Source of the DNA: Terrimesophilobacter sp964651535
GTDB taxonomy: Bacteria > Actinomycetota > Actinomycetes > Actinomycetales > Microbacteriaceae
Reading direction: 5' to 3'
DNA length: 64,000 bases
NCBI GenBank assembly: GCA_964651535.1
Contig: CAZYYE010000001.1
Location: 868,001-932,000, forward strand
The notes under the pieces are model-generated. The model had not been told where the DNA came from and did no database searches. It worked only from the letters and a program-made list of their open reading frames with translations. Positions 8,777-17,250 of the stretch are shown here, one piece after another. Both the position numbers and the translations under genes were made by a program. The first letter of the stretch is position 1. Each line of letters begins with the position of its first letter.

Positions 8777-10089
8777 TCGAATACCGCAACTTGCGCGTCG
8801 CGCTGCTCGGCGCAGGAAACGTCGGAGCGCAAGTCGCAGCGCTGTTGCTCGAACACGGCGCCGAGCTCGCCGAACGGGTGGGCGCCGGGCTCGAACTGGT
8901 CGGAATCGCCGTGCGCGACCTCGACGCGGAGCGCACGGCGGACATTCCGCGCGAACTGCTCACGACGGACACGGAATCTCTCATTCTCGGCGCCGACATC
9001 GTTGTCGAGCTCATGGGCGGGCTCGAGCCCGCGCGCGAATACATCCTTCAGGCGCTCAATTCCGGGGCGGACGTCATCACGGGCAACAAGGCGCTGCTTG
9101 CAACCCACGGCCCCGAGCTGTTCGAAGCCGCGGAGCAGGTCGGCGCCCAGCTCTATTACGAAGCGGCGGTGGCTGGTGCAATCCCCATCATCCGGCCCCT
9201 GCACGACAGCCTTGCGGGAGACCGGGTGCGACGCATCCTGGGCATCGTGAACGGCACGACGAACTTCATCCTCGACCGCATGCACACGACGGGGGCGACG
9301 ATGGAGGATGCGCTCGCGACGGCGACGGAGCTCGGTTTCGCCGAGGCGGACCCCACCGCCGACATCGATGGCTACGATGCGGCGCAAAAAGCGGCCATCC
9401 TCGCGAGCCTCGCGTTCCACACAGTGGTTCCCCTCGAGTCCGTGCACCGCGAGGGAATCAGGGACATCACGCTCGGCCAGGTCGAGGCCGCCAAACGCGC
9501 AGGCTACGTCGTCAAGCTGCTCGCGATTTGCGAACGGCTCGCCGATTCCGACGGCACAGAAGGGGTCAGCGCCCGCGTGTACCCCGCGCTCGTTCCGGCG
9601 GATCACCCGCTCGCCGCAGTCCACGGCGGCAAGAACGCGGTCTTCATCGAAGCGGATGCCGCGGGCGACCTCATGTTCTACGGTGCGGGTGCCGGCGGGC
9701 AGGAGACGGCGTCCGCCGTGCTCGGCGACCTCGTCACCGCCGCGCGGAGGCACGTGATCGGCGGCCCGGGAATGGCGGGTTCCCGTCACGCGAGCCTGCC
9801 CATTCTGCCCATGTCGAGCATTACGACGAGGTACCAGATTTCGCTTGCCGTGATCGACCGGCCAGGCGTGCTCGCGGAAATCGCGGAACTGTTCCGCGAG
9901 CACGGCGTTTCGGTCGAAACGCTCGTGCAGTCGATCGGGTCGGTGCGGGAGGGGTCGACTCCCACGGCTACTCTGGTAATCGGAACTCACGAGGCGTCCG
10001 AATCTTCCCTTGCCGCGACCGTCACCTCCCTGGCCGCATCCCTTGTTGTCGAATCCGTGGTGTCCGTCTTGAGAGTTGAGGGACTGTGA
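8773..10089 (+). CDS. hom: homoserine dehydrogenase
   Basis: Hom reduces aspartate semialdehyde to homoserine with NAD(P)H at the branch to threonine and methionine. The 438 residues show the Rossmann motif VALLGAGNVGAQVA at the N-terminus, the substrate/catalytic region GIVNGTTNFIL and FAEADPTADIDGYDAAQKA, and a C-terminal ACT domain (SLAVIDRPGVLAEIAELF), which in this family gives feedback inhibition by threonine. It overlaps lysA upstream and lies directly against thrC downstream, making a compact lysA-hom-thrC-thrB operon. Confidence 0.96.
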   Translation: MIEYRNLRVALLGAGNVGAQVAALLLEHGAELAERVGAGLELVGIAVRDLDAERTADIPRELLTTDTESLILGADIVVELMGGLEPAREYILQALNSGADVITGNKALLATHGPELFEAAEQVGAQLYYEAAVAGAIPIIRPLHDSLAGDRVRRILGIVNGTTNFILDRMHTTGATMEDALATATELGFAEADPTADIDGYDAAQKAAILASLAFHTVVPLESVHREGIRDITLGQVEAAKRAGYVVKLLAICERLADSDGTEGVSARVYPALVPADHPLAAVHGGKNAVFIEADAAGDLMFYGAGAGGQETASAVLGDLVTAARRHVIGGPGMAGSRHASLPILPMSSITTRYQISLAVIDRPGVLAEIAELFREHGVSVETLVQSIGSVREGSTPTATLVIGTHEASESSLAATVTSLAASLVVESVVSVLRVEGL

Positions 10090-10091
10090 AC

Positions 10092-11201
10092 ATGGCTGAA
10101 TCCCGAACGTGGGGGCCGAGCCCGTCGCCGCAGTGGCGCGGGGTCATCCGCGAGTACGCCGATCGGCTCGACGTGAGCGACGCGACACCCATCGTGACGC
10201 TCGGCGAAGGCGGCACTCCGCTCATCGACGCGACAGCTCTTTCCGCGCGCACCGGTGCGAACGTGTGGGTCAAGTTCGAGGGAATGAATCCGACGGGCTC
10301 GTTCAAGGATCGCGGGATGACGATGGCCGTGTCCAAGGCTGTGGAGCGCGGGGCGAAAGTCGTCGTGTGCGCCTCGACGGGCAATACCTCGGCGTCCGCG
10401 GCAGCGTATGCGACGAGAGCCGGAATCGCCGCGGCGGTACTCGTGCCGGAGGGAAAGATCGCGATGGGCAAACTCAGCCAGGCGATCGCCCACAACGCCC
10501 GGATCCTCCAGCTCGAGGGGAACTTCGACGACTGCCTGGAGGTCGCGAAGGAGCTCGCGGAGCGTTACCCCGTGCACCTCGTCAACTCCGTGAACAACGA
10601 CAGGATCGAGGGGCAGAAGACCGCGGCGTTCGAAGTCGTCGACGTGCTCGGCGACGCCCCGGACTTCCACTTGCTTCCAGTCGGGAACGCGGGGAACTAC
10701 ACGGCGTACCATCGCGGATACCGCGAAGAGCTTTCTCGCGGCGCCGCCACGAGGCTGCCGCGGATGTTCGGCTTCCAGGCGGAAGGCAGCGCGCCGATCA
10801 TCCGGGGCCACATCGTGAAGGACCCGGACACCATTGCGAGCGCCATTCGAATCGGCAATCCCGCTTCGTGGAGCCTCGCACTTGCCGCGCGCGACGACAG
10901 CGAAGGTTACTTCGGCATGTTCTCCGACGAGAAGATCCTGGAAGCCCACCGAATTCTTTCGGCGGAAACGGGAATCTTCGTCGAGCCCGCCTCCGCGATC
11001 GGCGTCGCCGGGCTCCTCGAGCGCGCGGAGGCGGGGGTCATCCCTCAGGGCTCCACCGTCGTCATCACCGTCACGGGCCACGGCCTCAAGGACCCGGCAT
11101 GGGCGTTGCGCAATCCGGACGGTTCCGACGTCGCCCCGACGGTCGTCGCCGTGGACACGGACGAGGTCGCGAGCGCGCTCGGCATGAACGGGCGGGCATG
11201 A
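10092..11201 (+). CDS. thrC: threonine synthase
   Basis: ThrC converts O-phosphohomoserine to threonine using PLP. I prefer ATG 10092 because GAGGGA at 10078-10083 is then 8 bases away; a GTG at 10086, overlapping the hom stop, is the alternative. The PLP lysine is in GSFKDRGM (Lys72 from ATG 10092), followed by the CASTGNTSASAAAYA motif and the phosphate loop PVGNAGNYTAY. The length of about 369 residues fits the bacterial short-form enzyme. The stop overlaps the ATG of thrB. Confidence 0.95.
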   Translation: MAESRTWGPSPSPQWRGVIREYADRLDVSDATPIVTLGEGGTPLIDATALSARTGANVWVKFEGMNPTGSFKDRGMTMAVSKAVERGAKVVVCASTGNTSASAAAYATRAGIAAAVLVPEGKIAMGKLSQAIAHNARILQLEGNFDDCLEVAKELAERYPVHLVNSVNNDRIEGQKTAAFEVVDVLGDAPDFHLLPVGNAGNYTAYHRGYREELSRGAATRLPRMFGFQAEGSAPIIRGHIVKDPDTIASAIRIGNPASWSLALAARDDSEGYFGMFSDEKILEAHRILSAETGIFVEPASAIGVAGLLERAEAGVIPQGSTVVITVTGHGLKDPAWALRNPDGSDVAPTVVAVDTDEVASALGMNGRA

Positions 11202-12157
11202 CGGCGATGGCAAAGAAATCCGCAATTCCGACAGGAACCTCCGTTTCGGTCAAAGTTCCCGCGACGACCGCGAACCTCGGCCCCGGATTCGACACGCTCG
11301 GGCTCGCGCTCTCCCTGTACGACGAACTCGATGTGACGGTTCGCGCTGAGCCCGGCGTCCACGTGACGGTGAGCGGAGTCGGTGAGGGCGACGTTCCCAC
11401 CGATGACTCCAATCTCGTCGCGCGCGCCATTTACCACGTCTTCGAGCGGTACGGGGTCCCACTGCCTGGGCTCGAGATCGCCGCGCGCAACGTCATTCCG
11501 CACGGCCGGGGCCTGGGTTCAAGCGGTGCAGCGATCGTGTCGGGGATCATGGCGGCGAAAGGATTGCTCACGGGCATCGCCGAGCTCGATTCCGTTGCGC
11601 TGTTGGAGCTTGCGACCGAAATGGAAGGGCACCCGGACAACGTCGCGCCCGCGCTGTTCGGCGGGCTCACGATCGCCTGGGTGGAAGACAGCGGCCCGAA
11701 GCACAAGAGGCTCATCGCCCACCGCGGCGTCTCGGCCGTCGTCTTCGTGCCGGAAGCCGCCATGTCGACGGCGCTCGCTCGGAGCCTGCAGCCCGCATCC
11801 GTTCCCCATGAGGACGCGATATTCAATGTTTCGCGCAGCGCGTTGCTCGTCGCGGCACTCGTGCAGAGTCCCGAACTCCTGTTCGCGGCAACCGAAGATC
11901 GCCTCCACCAGAGCTACCGTGCGAGCGCGATGCGCGAGACGGACGATCTCATCCGGATGCTGAGGAGCCATGGGCTGGCTGCGGTCGTGTCCGGCGCGGG
12001 TCCCTCCGTTCTCGTGCTCGGAAGCGACCCTGGCCAGAGGCTCACGGCCGCGGAACTCGTGGACGAAAACTCGGAGTCGCCGTGGCAGGCCCTCATGCTG
12101 GCCGTCGACTTCAAAGGTGCTACAGTGATTGTGCATCCGGTAGAAGGCTCTGACTGA
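11198..12157 (+). CDS. thrB: homoserine kinase
   Basis: ThrB phosphorylates homoserine with ATP, supplying the substrate for ThrC. It is a GHMP-family kinase of 319 residues: the N-terminal VKVPATTANLGPGFDTLGLA, the ATP loop PHGRGLGSSGAAI, and the C-terminal VSGAGPSVLVLG are all present. ATG 11198 overlaps the thrC stop by 4 bp; a second in-frame ATG at 11207 is possible. It is the last gene of the lysA-hom-thrC-thrB run; no clear intrinsic terminator separates it from rho. Confidence 0.95.
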   Translation: MTAMAKKSAIPTGTSVSVKVPATTANLGPGFDTLGLALSLYDELDVTVRAEPGVHVTVSGVGEGDVPTDDSNLVARAIYHVFERYGVPLPGLEIAARNVIPHGRGLGSSGAAIVSGIMAAKGLLTGIAELDSVALLELATEMEGHPDNVAPALFGGLTIAWVEDSGPKHKRLIAHRGVSAVVFVPEAAMSTALARSLQPASVPHEDAIFNVSRSALLVAALVQSPELLFAATEDRLHQSYRASAMRETDDLIRMLRSHGLAAVVSGAGPSVLVLGSDPGQRLTAAELVDENSESPWQALMLAVDFKGATVIVHPVEGSD

Positions 12158-12282
12158 GCGGGTATCCCCTGGGGGGTTTGCCGCTTCCGACAGAGGTCCC
12201 GGGTGCCATCACCAGCACTCGATCATCCCCCGCCCTGCGCACCCGCGCAGAACCGGTGAGGGTACGTGGTCGACAAGCTCCG

Positions 12283-12310
12283 CTGCGGGCCGCAGTGCAC
12301 CGAAGGTGCA
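12283..12310 (+). promoter_or_regulatory. tandem hairpins in the rho leader
   Basis: The 184-bp gap before rho holds two adjacent perfect short hairpins: CTGCG-GGC-CGCAG (12283-12295), followed immediately by TGCACC-GAA-GGTGCA (12296-12310). They end about 11 bases before the purine-rich ribosome binding region (12322-12331). Rho is known to control its own expression by attenuation in other bacteria; these structures could take part or affect ribosome access. The structures are seen in the sequence; the function is inferred. Confidence 0.45.
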
Positions 12311-12341
12311 GGTTCCCGTCAGGGGAAAGGAAATCCTCCCA

Positions 12342-14156
12342 GTGACTGATCACAACGTTCGCGCCGACGGCTCGAACGCCGGGCCCCCGCTCACCGCGTT
12401 GCGGCTGCCGGAACTTCAGGTTCTCGCCGCGGAACTTGGCATTCAGGGCGCCGCCAAACTTCGAAAAGGAGAACTCGTGGACATCATCTCCGAGACCCAG
12501 ACATCTACAGCAAAAGCACCAGCGTCCGAGGCGAGCGACCAGGAGGCTGCACCCAAAAAGCGTGCGCCCCGTCGGGCGACGGCTGCAGCGGGCGTCGTGA
12601 CGACGACCGTCGCGGCGACGGCGACGGAGAGCGCCGCCCCGAGTGCAGCGCCGGCCGGCGCCGAACCCGAGGCGGGGGCCGCAAAGGAAAAGGACGCCGC
12701 CAAGGGCGCCGATGAGGGCGACAGCAAGGCCGACGCCGGGGACGGTTCGGGCGAGGGCGAGCCGACGGGGCAGCGAAGCCGCAGCCGGAACCGCAATCGC
12801 AACGGCGGAGACCGCCAGCAGGGAGAACGCCAGCAGGGCGACAAGCAGACCGACAAGCAGCAGGGCGACGGCCAGGGCCGCCAGCAGGGCGACCGGCAGG
12901 GTCGCCAGCAGGGCGACGGCGACGGCCACGGCGGCCGCTACCGCGACCGCAAGCGCCGCGGCCAGGGCGGCGGCGACGACGTCGAACCCGAGATCACGGA
13001 AGACGATGTCCTGATCCCCGTCGCCGGCATTCTCGACGTGCTCGACAACTATGCGTTCGTCCGCACGAGCGGCTACCTGCCGGGCAACAACGACGTGTAT
13101 GTTTCGCTCGGGCAGGTTAAGAAATACAACCTGCGCAAGGGCGACGCCATCGTCGGGTCGATTCGCCAGCCGCGCGAGGGCGAGAACCCCGGCCGCCAGA
13201 AATACAACGCTCTCGTGAAGATCGACTCCATCAACGGACTCGCACTGGATGCGACGAGCGAGCGCGTGGAATTCGGCAAACTCACCCCGCTTTACCCGAC
13301 GGAGCGCCTCCGCCTGGAAACCGAGCAGAACAAGCTCACCACGCGCATCATCGATCTCGTCTCGCCGATCGGCAAAGGCCAGCGCGGACTCATCGTCTCC
13401 CCGCCCAAGGCGGGAAAGACACTCGTGCTGCAGGCCATCGCGAACGCGATCGCCAAGAACAATCCCGAAGTCCACCTCATGGTCGTGCTCGTGGATGAGC
13501 GCCCGGAGGAAGTCACGGACATGCAGCGCACGGTGAAGGGCGAAGTCATCGCCTCCACCTTCGACCGTCCGGCGGAAGACCACACGACGGTCGCCGAGCT
13601 CGCGATCGAACGCGCGAAGCGGCTTGTCGAGCTCGGGCACGATGTTGTCGTGCTGCTCGACTCCATCACGAGGCTCGGACGCGCATACAACCTCGCAGCG
13701 CCGGCATCAGGGCGCATCCTGTCGGGCGGCGTCGACTCCTCTGCGCTGTACCCGCCGAAGCGATTCTTCGGCGCGGCGCGCAACATCGAAGACGGCGGCT
13801 CGCTCACGATTCTCGCCACGGCGCTCGTGGAGACCGGATCCAAGATGGATGAGGTCATTTTCGAGGAGTTCAAGGGCACGGGGAACATGGAGCTTCGGCT
13901 GTCGCGCCAGCTCGCGGACAAGCGCATCTTCCCGGCCGTGGACGTCAACGCTTCGGGCACGCGCCGCGAGGAGATGCTCATGAGCGACGACGAGACGAAA
14001 ATCACCTGGAAGCTCCGCCGCGCCCTCGCGGGACTCGACACCCAGCAGGCACTCGAGATCGTTCTCGGGCGGCTGAGGGACACCTCGAGCAACGTCGAGT
14101 TCCTCATGCAGGTCCAGAAGTCGATGCCGACTGCTGGCGGGGCGAAGGAAGACTAG
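12342..14156 (+). CDS. rho: transcription termination factor Rho
   Basis: Rho is the hexameric RNA helicase that ends transcription at unstructured RNA. I chose GTG 12342, preceded by GGGGAAAGGA at 12322-12331, giving 604 residues. The order is an N-terminal Rho-N/SAP-like helix region (LRLPELQVLAAELGIQG), a long low-complexity stretch rich in Arg, Gln, Gly and Asp (about residues 140-215), the RNA-binding cold-shock-like domain (GYLPGNNDVYVS), then the RecA-like ATPase with Walker A PPKAGKTLVLQ near residue 355 and Walker B VVVLLDSITRLGRAYN. The insertion is normal for actinobacterial Rho and absent from E. coli Rho. Confidence 0.96.
   Translation: MTDHNVRADGSNAGPPLTALRLPELQVLAAELGIQGAAKLRKGELVDIISETQTSTAKAPASEASDQEAAPKKRAPRRATAAAGVVTTTVAATATESAAPSAAPAGAEPEAGAAKEKDAAKGADEGDSKADAGDGSGEGEPTGQRSRSRNRNRNGGDRQQGERQQGDKQTDKQQGDGQGRQQGDRQGRQQGDGDGHGGRYRDRKRRGQGGGDDVEPEITEDDVLIPVAGILDVLDNYAFVRTSGYLPGNNDVYVSLGQVKKYNLRKGDAIVGSIRQPREGENPGRQKYNALVKIDSINGLALDATSERVEFGKLTPLYPTERLRLETEQNKLTTRIIDLVSPIGKGQRGLIVSPPKAGKTLVLQAIANAIAKNNPEVHLMVVLVDERPEEVTDMQRTVKGEVIASTFDRPAEDHTTVAELAIERAKRLVELGHDVVVLLDSITRLGRAYNLAAPASGRILSGGVDSSALYPPKRFFGAARNIEDGGSLTILATALVETGSKMDEVIFEEFKGTGNMELRLSRQLADKRIFPAVDVNASGTRREEMLMSDDETKITWKLRRALAGLDTQQALEIVLGRLRDTSSNVEFLMQVQKSMPTAGGAKED
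12811..12920 (+). repeat. CGCCAGCAGGG repeats encoding an RQQG-rich Rho insertion
   Basis: Within rho, the unit CGCCAGCAGGG recurs several times (near 12813, 12829, 12889 and 12903), encoding RQQG with D/E between copies. The repeats make a positively charged, disordered segment between the N-terminal region and the RNA-binding domain. Such a simple repeat is prone to length change between strains. Confidence 0.7.
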
Positions 14157-14160
14157 CCGC

Positions 14161-15240
14161 ATGTTCGAGTCGGTGGCTGCGCTGCTGGCCGAGCATGAGG
14201 ATCTGCAGACGCAGTTGTCGGATCCCGCCGTTCACGCGGATGCCGGCAGGGCCCGGAAAATCAATCGGCGCTACGCCGAGCTCAGCCAGATCAAATCGGC
14301 GCACGAGCACTGGGTGAGCGCTGCGGACGACCTGGACGCCGCACGCGAACTCGCGAAGGATGACGATTCCTTCGCCGCCGAGGTGCCGGCCCTCGAGGAG
14401 AAGCTCGCGACTGCGCAGGAAAAGCTCAGGCGCCTGCTGATTCCGCGCGACCCGGACGATGGGCGCGACGTGATCATGGAGATCAAGGGCGGCGAGGGCG
14501 GCGCGGAGAGCGCGCTGTTCGCCGCCGACCTCCTTCGCATGTATTTGCACTACGCGGAATCCAAGGGCTGGAAGACGGAGGTTCTCACCAGCACGGAGAG
14601 CGATCTCGGCGGCTACAAGGATGTGCAGGTTGCCATCAAGTCGAATGCGAGCGACCCCTCCCAGGGGGTGTGGGCGCACCTCAAGTACGAAGGCGGCGTG
14701 CACCGCGTGCAGCGCGTTCCCGTCACCGAATCGCAAGGCCGCATCCACACCTCGACGACCGGCGTGCTCGTGTTTCCCGAAGTGGATGAACCTGAGGAAG
14801 TGGACATCAGCCCCAACGACCTCAAAGTGGACGTGTACCGCTCGAGCGGACCGGGCGGCCAGTCGGTGAACACGACGGACTCCGCAGTGCGCATCACCCA
14901 CCTTCCCACCGGAATCGTCGTGTCGATGCAGAACGAGAAGAGCCAGTTGCAGAATCGCGAGGCGGGAATGCGCGTCTTGCGTGCCCGCATCCTCGCCCGC
15001 CAGCAGGAAGAGCAGGCGGAACTCGATTCCGCGGCGCGCAAAAGCCAGATCCGCACGATGGACCGTTCAGAGCGCATCCGCACCTACAACTTCCCGGAGA
15101 ACCGGATCGCCGACCACCGCACGGGGTTCAAGGCCTACAACCTCGACTCCGTCATGGACGGCGAGCTGGATGCCGTGATCGAATCGTGCATCCAGTTCGA
15201 CGAAGAGGCGCGCATCGCCGAGCTCGGCGGCGAGGCGTAA
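14161..15240 (+). CDS. prfA: peptide chain release factor 1
   Basis: RF1 recognises UAA and UAG codons and triggers peptide release. The 359-residue protein has the GGQ motif at about residues 232-234 (SGPGGQSVNTTDSAVRI) and a PxT-type stop-codon reading motif in PVTESQGRIHTS. It starts 4 bases after the rho stop, so the two are cotranscribed; prmC, which methylates the GGQ glutamine, follows one gene later. The gene order rho-prfA-prmC is typical of actinobacteria, although rpmE is absent here. Confidence 0.96.
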   Translation: MFESVAALLAEHEDLQTQLSDPAVHADAGRARKINRRYAELSQIKSAHEHWVSAADDLDAARELAKDDDSFAAEVPALEEKLATAQEKLRRLLIPRDPDDGRDVIMEIKGGEGGAESALFAADLLRMYLHYAESKGWKTEVLTSTESDLGGYKDVQVAIKSNASDPSQGVWAHLKYEGGVHRVQRVPVTESQGRIHTSTTGVLVFPEVDEPEEVDISPNDLKVDVYRSSGPGGQSVNTTDSAVRITHLPTGIVVSMQNEKSQLQNREAGMRVLRARILARQQEEQAELDSAARKSQIRTMDRSERIRTYNFPENRIADHRTGFKAYNLDSVMDGELDAVIESCIQFDEEARIAELGGEA

Positions 15241-15249
15241 TCTTGATGC

Positions 15250-15678
15250 ATGTCAGCGCGCTCCCGCAGTAACGTCGCGACGCTCCCGACAACCGTGCCG
15301 GTCGAGGACTTTCTCGCGGGCGTTGCGAACGAGCGCAGGCTCGCGGACGCGAGGGAAGCCATCGCGATCATGCGGCGCGTGACGGGTGTCGAACCCGTCA
15401 TGTGGGGGCCGTCGATGATCGGCTTCGGCAGCTACCACTACCGGTACGACTCGGGACACGAAGGAGACTCGTTCATCGTGGGACTTTCGCCGCGATCGGC
15501 GTCCCTGTCCGTCTACGGGCTGTACAACGCGTACGATCCAGACCCGCGGTTCGAAAAGCTCGGTCCGCACAAGGTCGGATCGAGCTGCCTGTACGTCACC
15601 CGGTTCGATGCCATCGACAAGGAACTTTTCGAAACATTCGTGCGGGAGGCCTGGGAGAGGCAGGGGTCGCCCTGCTGA
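15250..15678 (+). CDS. DUF1801-like protein
   Basis: This 142-residue soluble protein resembles the DUF1801/YdhG-like family: VEDFLAGVANERRLADAREAI, then TGVEPVMWGPSMIGFGSYHYRYDSG and a C-terminal KLGPHKVGSSCLYV. The family has no agreed biochemical role. The gene sits between prfA and prmC, 9 bp after prfA, and its 3' end overlaps any non-canonical start of prmC, so it is translationally embedded in the translation-termination operon. Confidence 0.75.
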   Translation: MSARSRSNVATLPTTVPVEDFLAGVANERRLADAREAIAIMRRVTGVEPVMWGPSMIGFGSYHYRYDSGHEGDSFIVGLSPRSASLSVYGLYNAYDPDPRFEKLGPHKVGSSCLYVTRFDAIDKELFETFVREAWERQGSPC

Positions 15679-15698
15679 AACCCTCGACGGTCCGCGCG

Positions 15699-16538
15699 GT
15701 GCGCGAACGCGCGATCGCCGAGCTCGCTGCGGCGGGCGTGCCGGATCCTGTAGTGGATGCCGAACTTCTGCTCGCACACTCCATGAACCTCACGAGGGGG
15801 CAGGTGCAGGCGAAAATCGCGCTGGATGCTCTCCTCGCACCGGAGCTCGTCGCCGGCTTCCAGGCCCTCGCAAACCGACGCGCTGCACGCGAGCCGCTGC
15901 AGCACATCACGGGCCGCGCGCCGTTCCGGTCGGTCGAGCTCTCCGTGGGCCCCGGCGTATTCGTTCCGAGGCCGGAGACCGAACTCGTCGCCCAGTTCGC
16001 CATCGACGCTCTGCGGGCCTCGGCAGAGTCAGAGCCCATCGCGGTGGATCTCGGGACCGGCAGCGGCGCCATCGCGATCGCCCTCGCGACGGAAGTACCC
16101 CACGCGCGAATTTTCGCCGTCGAGCTTTCCCGGGACGCCCACGCGTGGGCGTCACGCAATGTCGCGGCATCCCGTGCGGGAAACCTCGAACTGCGCCTCG
16201 GTGATCTCGCCACCGCATTTCCCGAACTCGATGGCCGCGCAGCCGTCGCGATCTCGAACCCGCCGTACGTGCCGACGAACGCGGTTCCCCGCGACCCTGA
16301 AGTGAGGATGTTCGACCCGGCGGTCGCGCTCTACGGTGGAGTCGACGGGCTCGAGATTGTGCGAAAGGTCTCGGTCGCGTCTCTTCGGCTCCTGCATGCG
16401 GGGGGAACGCTCGTGATCGAGCACGGCGAAATGCAGGGCGCGGGAATCCGGGATCTGCTGGCCGCCGACGGGTGGAGGGCGGCCTCTACCCACCCCGATT
16501 TGCTCGGGAGGGACCGCGCAACGACGGCGCTGCGCTGA
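15699..16538 (+). CDS. prmC: release factor glutamine N5-methyltransferase PrmC
   Basis: PrmC methylates the glutamine of the GGQ motif of release factors. The SAM-binding region AVDLGTGSGAIAIALA and the catalytic ISNPPYVPTN (NPPY at about residues 187-190) identify it, and the N-terminal helical domain (VDAELLLAHSMNLTRGQ) is intact. The start is uncertain: GTG 15699 gives 279 residues but lacks a clear ribosome site, while CTG 15672, preceded by a GAGAGGCAGGGG purine run and overlapping the upstream gene, gives 288 residues and keeps the conserved LLKPSTVRAV. It acts on the RF1 encoded just upstream. Confidence 0.93.
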   Translation: MRERAIAELAAAGVPDPVVDAELLLAHSMNLTRGQVQAKIALDALLAPELVAGFQALANRRAAREPLQHITGRAPFRSVELSVGPGVFVPRPETELVAQFAIDALRASAESEPIAVDLGTGSGAIAIALATEVPHARIFAVELSRDAHAWASRNVAASRAGNLELRLGDLATAFPELDGRAAVAISNPPYVPTNAVPRDPEVRMFDPAVALYGGVDGLEIVRKVSVASLRLLHAGGTLVIEHGEMQGAGIRDLLAADGWRAASTHPDLLGRDRATTALR

Positions 16539-16547
16539 GTGGTGCGG

Positions 16548-17180
16548 CTAGCCTTTGCCTCGCTTCGCGAATGCCGCGATTGCCGCGTCGAGGCCGTCGG
16601 TCTGGGGCGCGTCATCGACCCACTCGATGCGGTACGCGTGGATGCCCAGGGCGGCAGCACCCGCGACATTGCTCGCAGAGTCGTCCGTGAAGAACGTGTC
16701 CTGCGGAATTGCACCGAACCGATCCATCGCACGACGGTAAATTTCGGCATCCGGCTTGCGTACACCGAGATCACTGCTCACGAGCACATTGTCGCCGACA
16801 ATCTCCGCGACATCGGGCGCGAGGATCTCGAACGACTCGGCGAACGGCGACGGGTTGTTGGTGAGCACCCCGACCGTGCCGAGCATCGAGGCTCTCCGCA
16901 AGGCAGCGACGGACGCCTCGATGCGCGTGCTCGCGAGCATGCGCGTTTCGCGCCATGCTTCGAGCGTGAGGTGCGCCCCGGTTTGTCGGTTGAATTCGGA
17001 AAGGTACTCCGTTGCGGTGGGCCACTCTCCCGCCTCCGCACGCCGCTCGAAGCCTGCGGACCACCAGTCCTTGGCGAGCCTGTACTGGCTCAGACCGGTG
17101 ACGAGGCTGAGCGCGGGGAGCCGGAGCCGGAAGTTGTAGTCATACAGGGTCTCGTCGAAGTCGAACAGGTACAGATCCAC
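16548..17180 (-). CDS. HAD-superfamily hydrolase
   Basis: This is a phosphatase-like protein of 210 residues (GTG start) in the cytoplasm. Motif I is DLYLFDFDETLYD with nucleophile Asp7 and acid/base Asp9; motif II is VGVLTNNP; motif III and IV lie in SSDLGVRKPDAEIY and FFTDDSASNV. It has a helical cap and belongs to the haloacid dehalogenase/phosphoglycolate phosphatase-like group. It faces against its neighbours, interrupting the prfA-prmC-tsaC run, with 10 bp to the prmC stop. The substrate is unknown. Confidence 0.87.
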   Translation of the reverse strand: MDLYLFDFDETLYDYNFRLRLPALSLVTGLSQYRLAKDWWSAGFERRAEAGEWPTATEYLSEFNRQTGAHLTLEAWRETRMLASTRIEASVAALRRASMLGTVGVLTNNPSPFAESFEILAPDVAEIVGDNVLVSSDLGVRKPDAEIYRRAMDRFGAIPQDTFFTDDSASNVAGAAALGIHAYRIEWVDDAPQTDGLDAAIAAFAKRGKG

Positions 17181-17250
17181 GCGGGCTCCTCACAGCACCA
17201 CGCCGGTGCCACCAGAAGTCCAGTCTGCCCGAAGTAGGATGGCAATCGAC

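Noticed and set aside
12811..12920. Short regular repeats that could suggest a CRISPR or tandem repeat array
   Set aside because: The units are 11 bp, in frame within rho, and lack spacers; they encode an RQQG-type linker.
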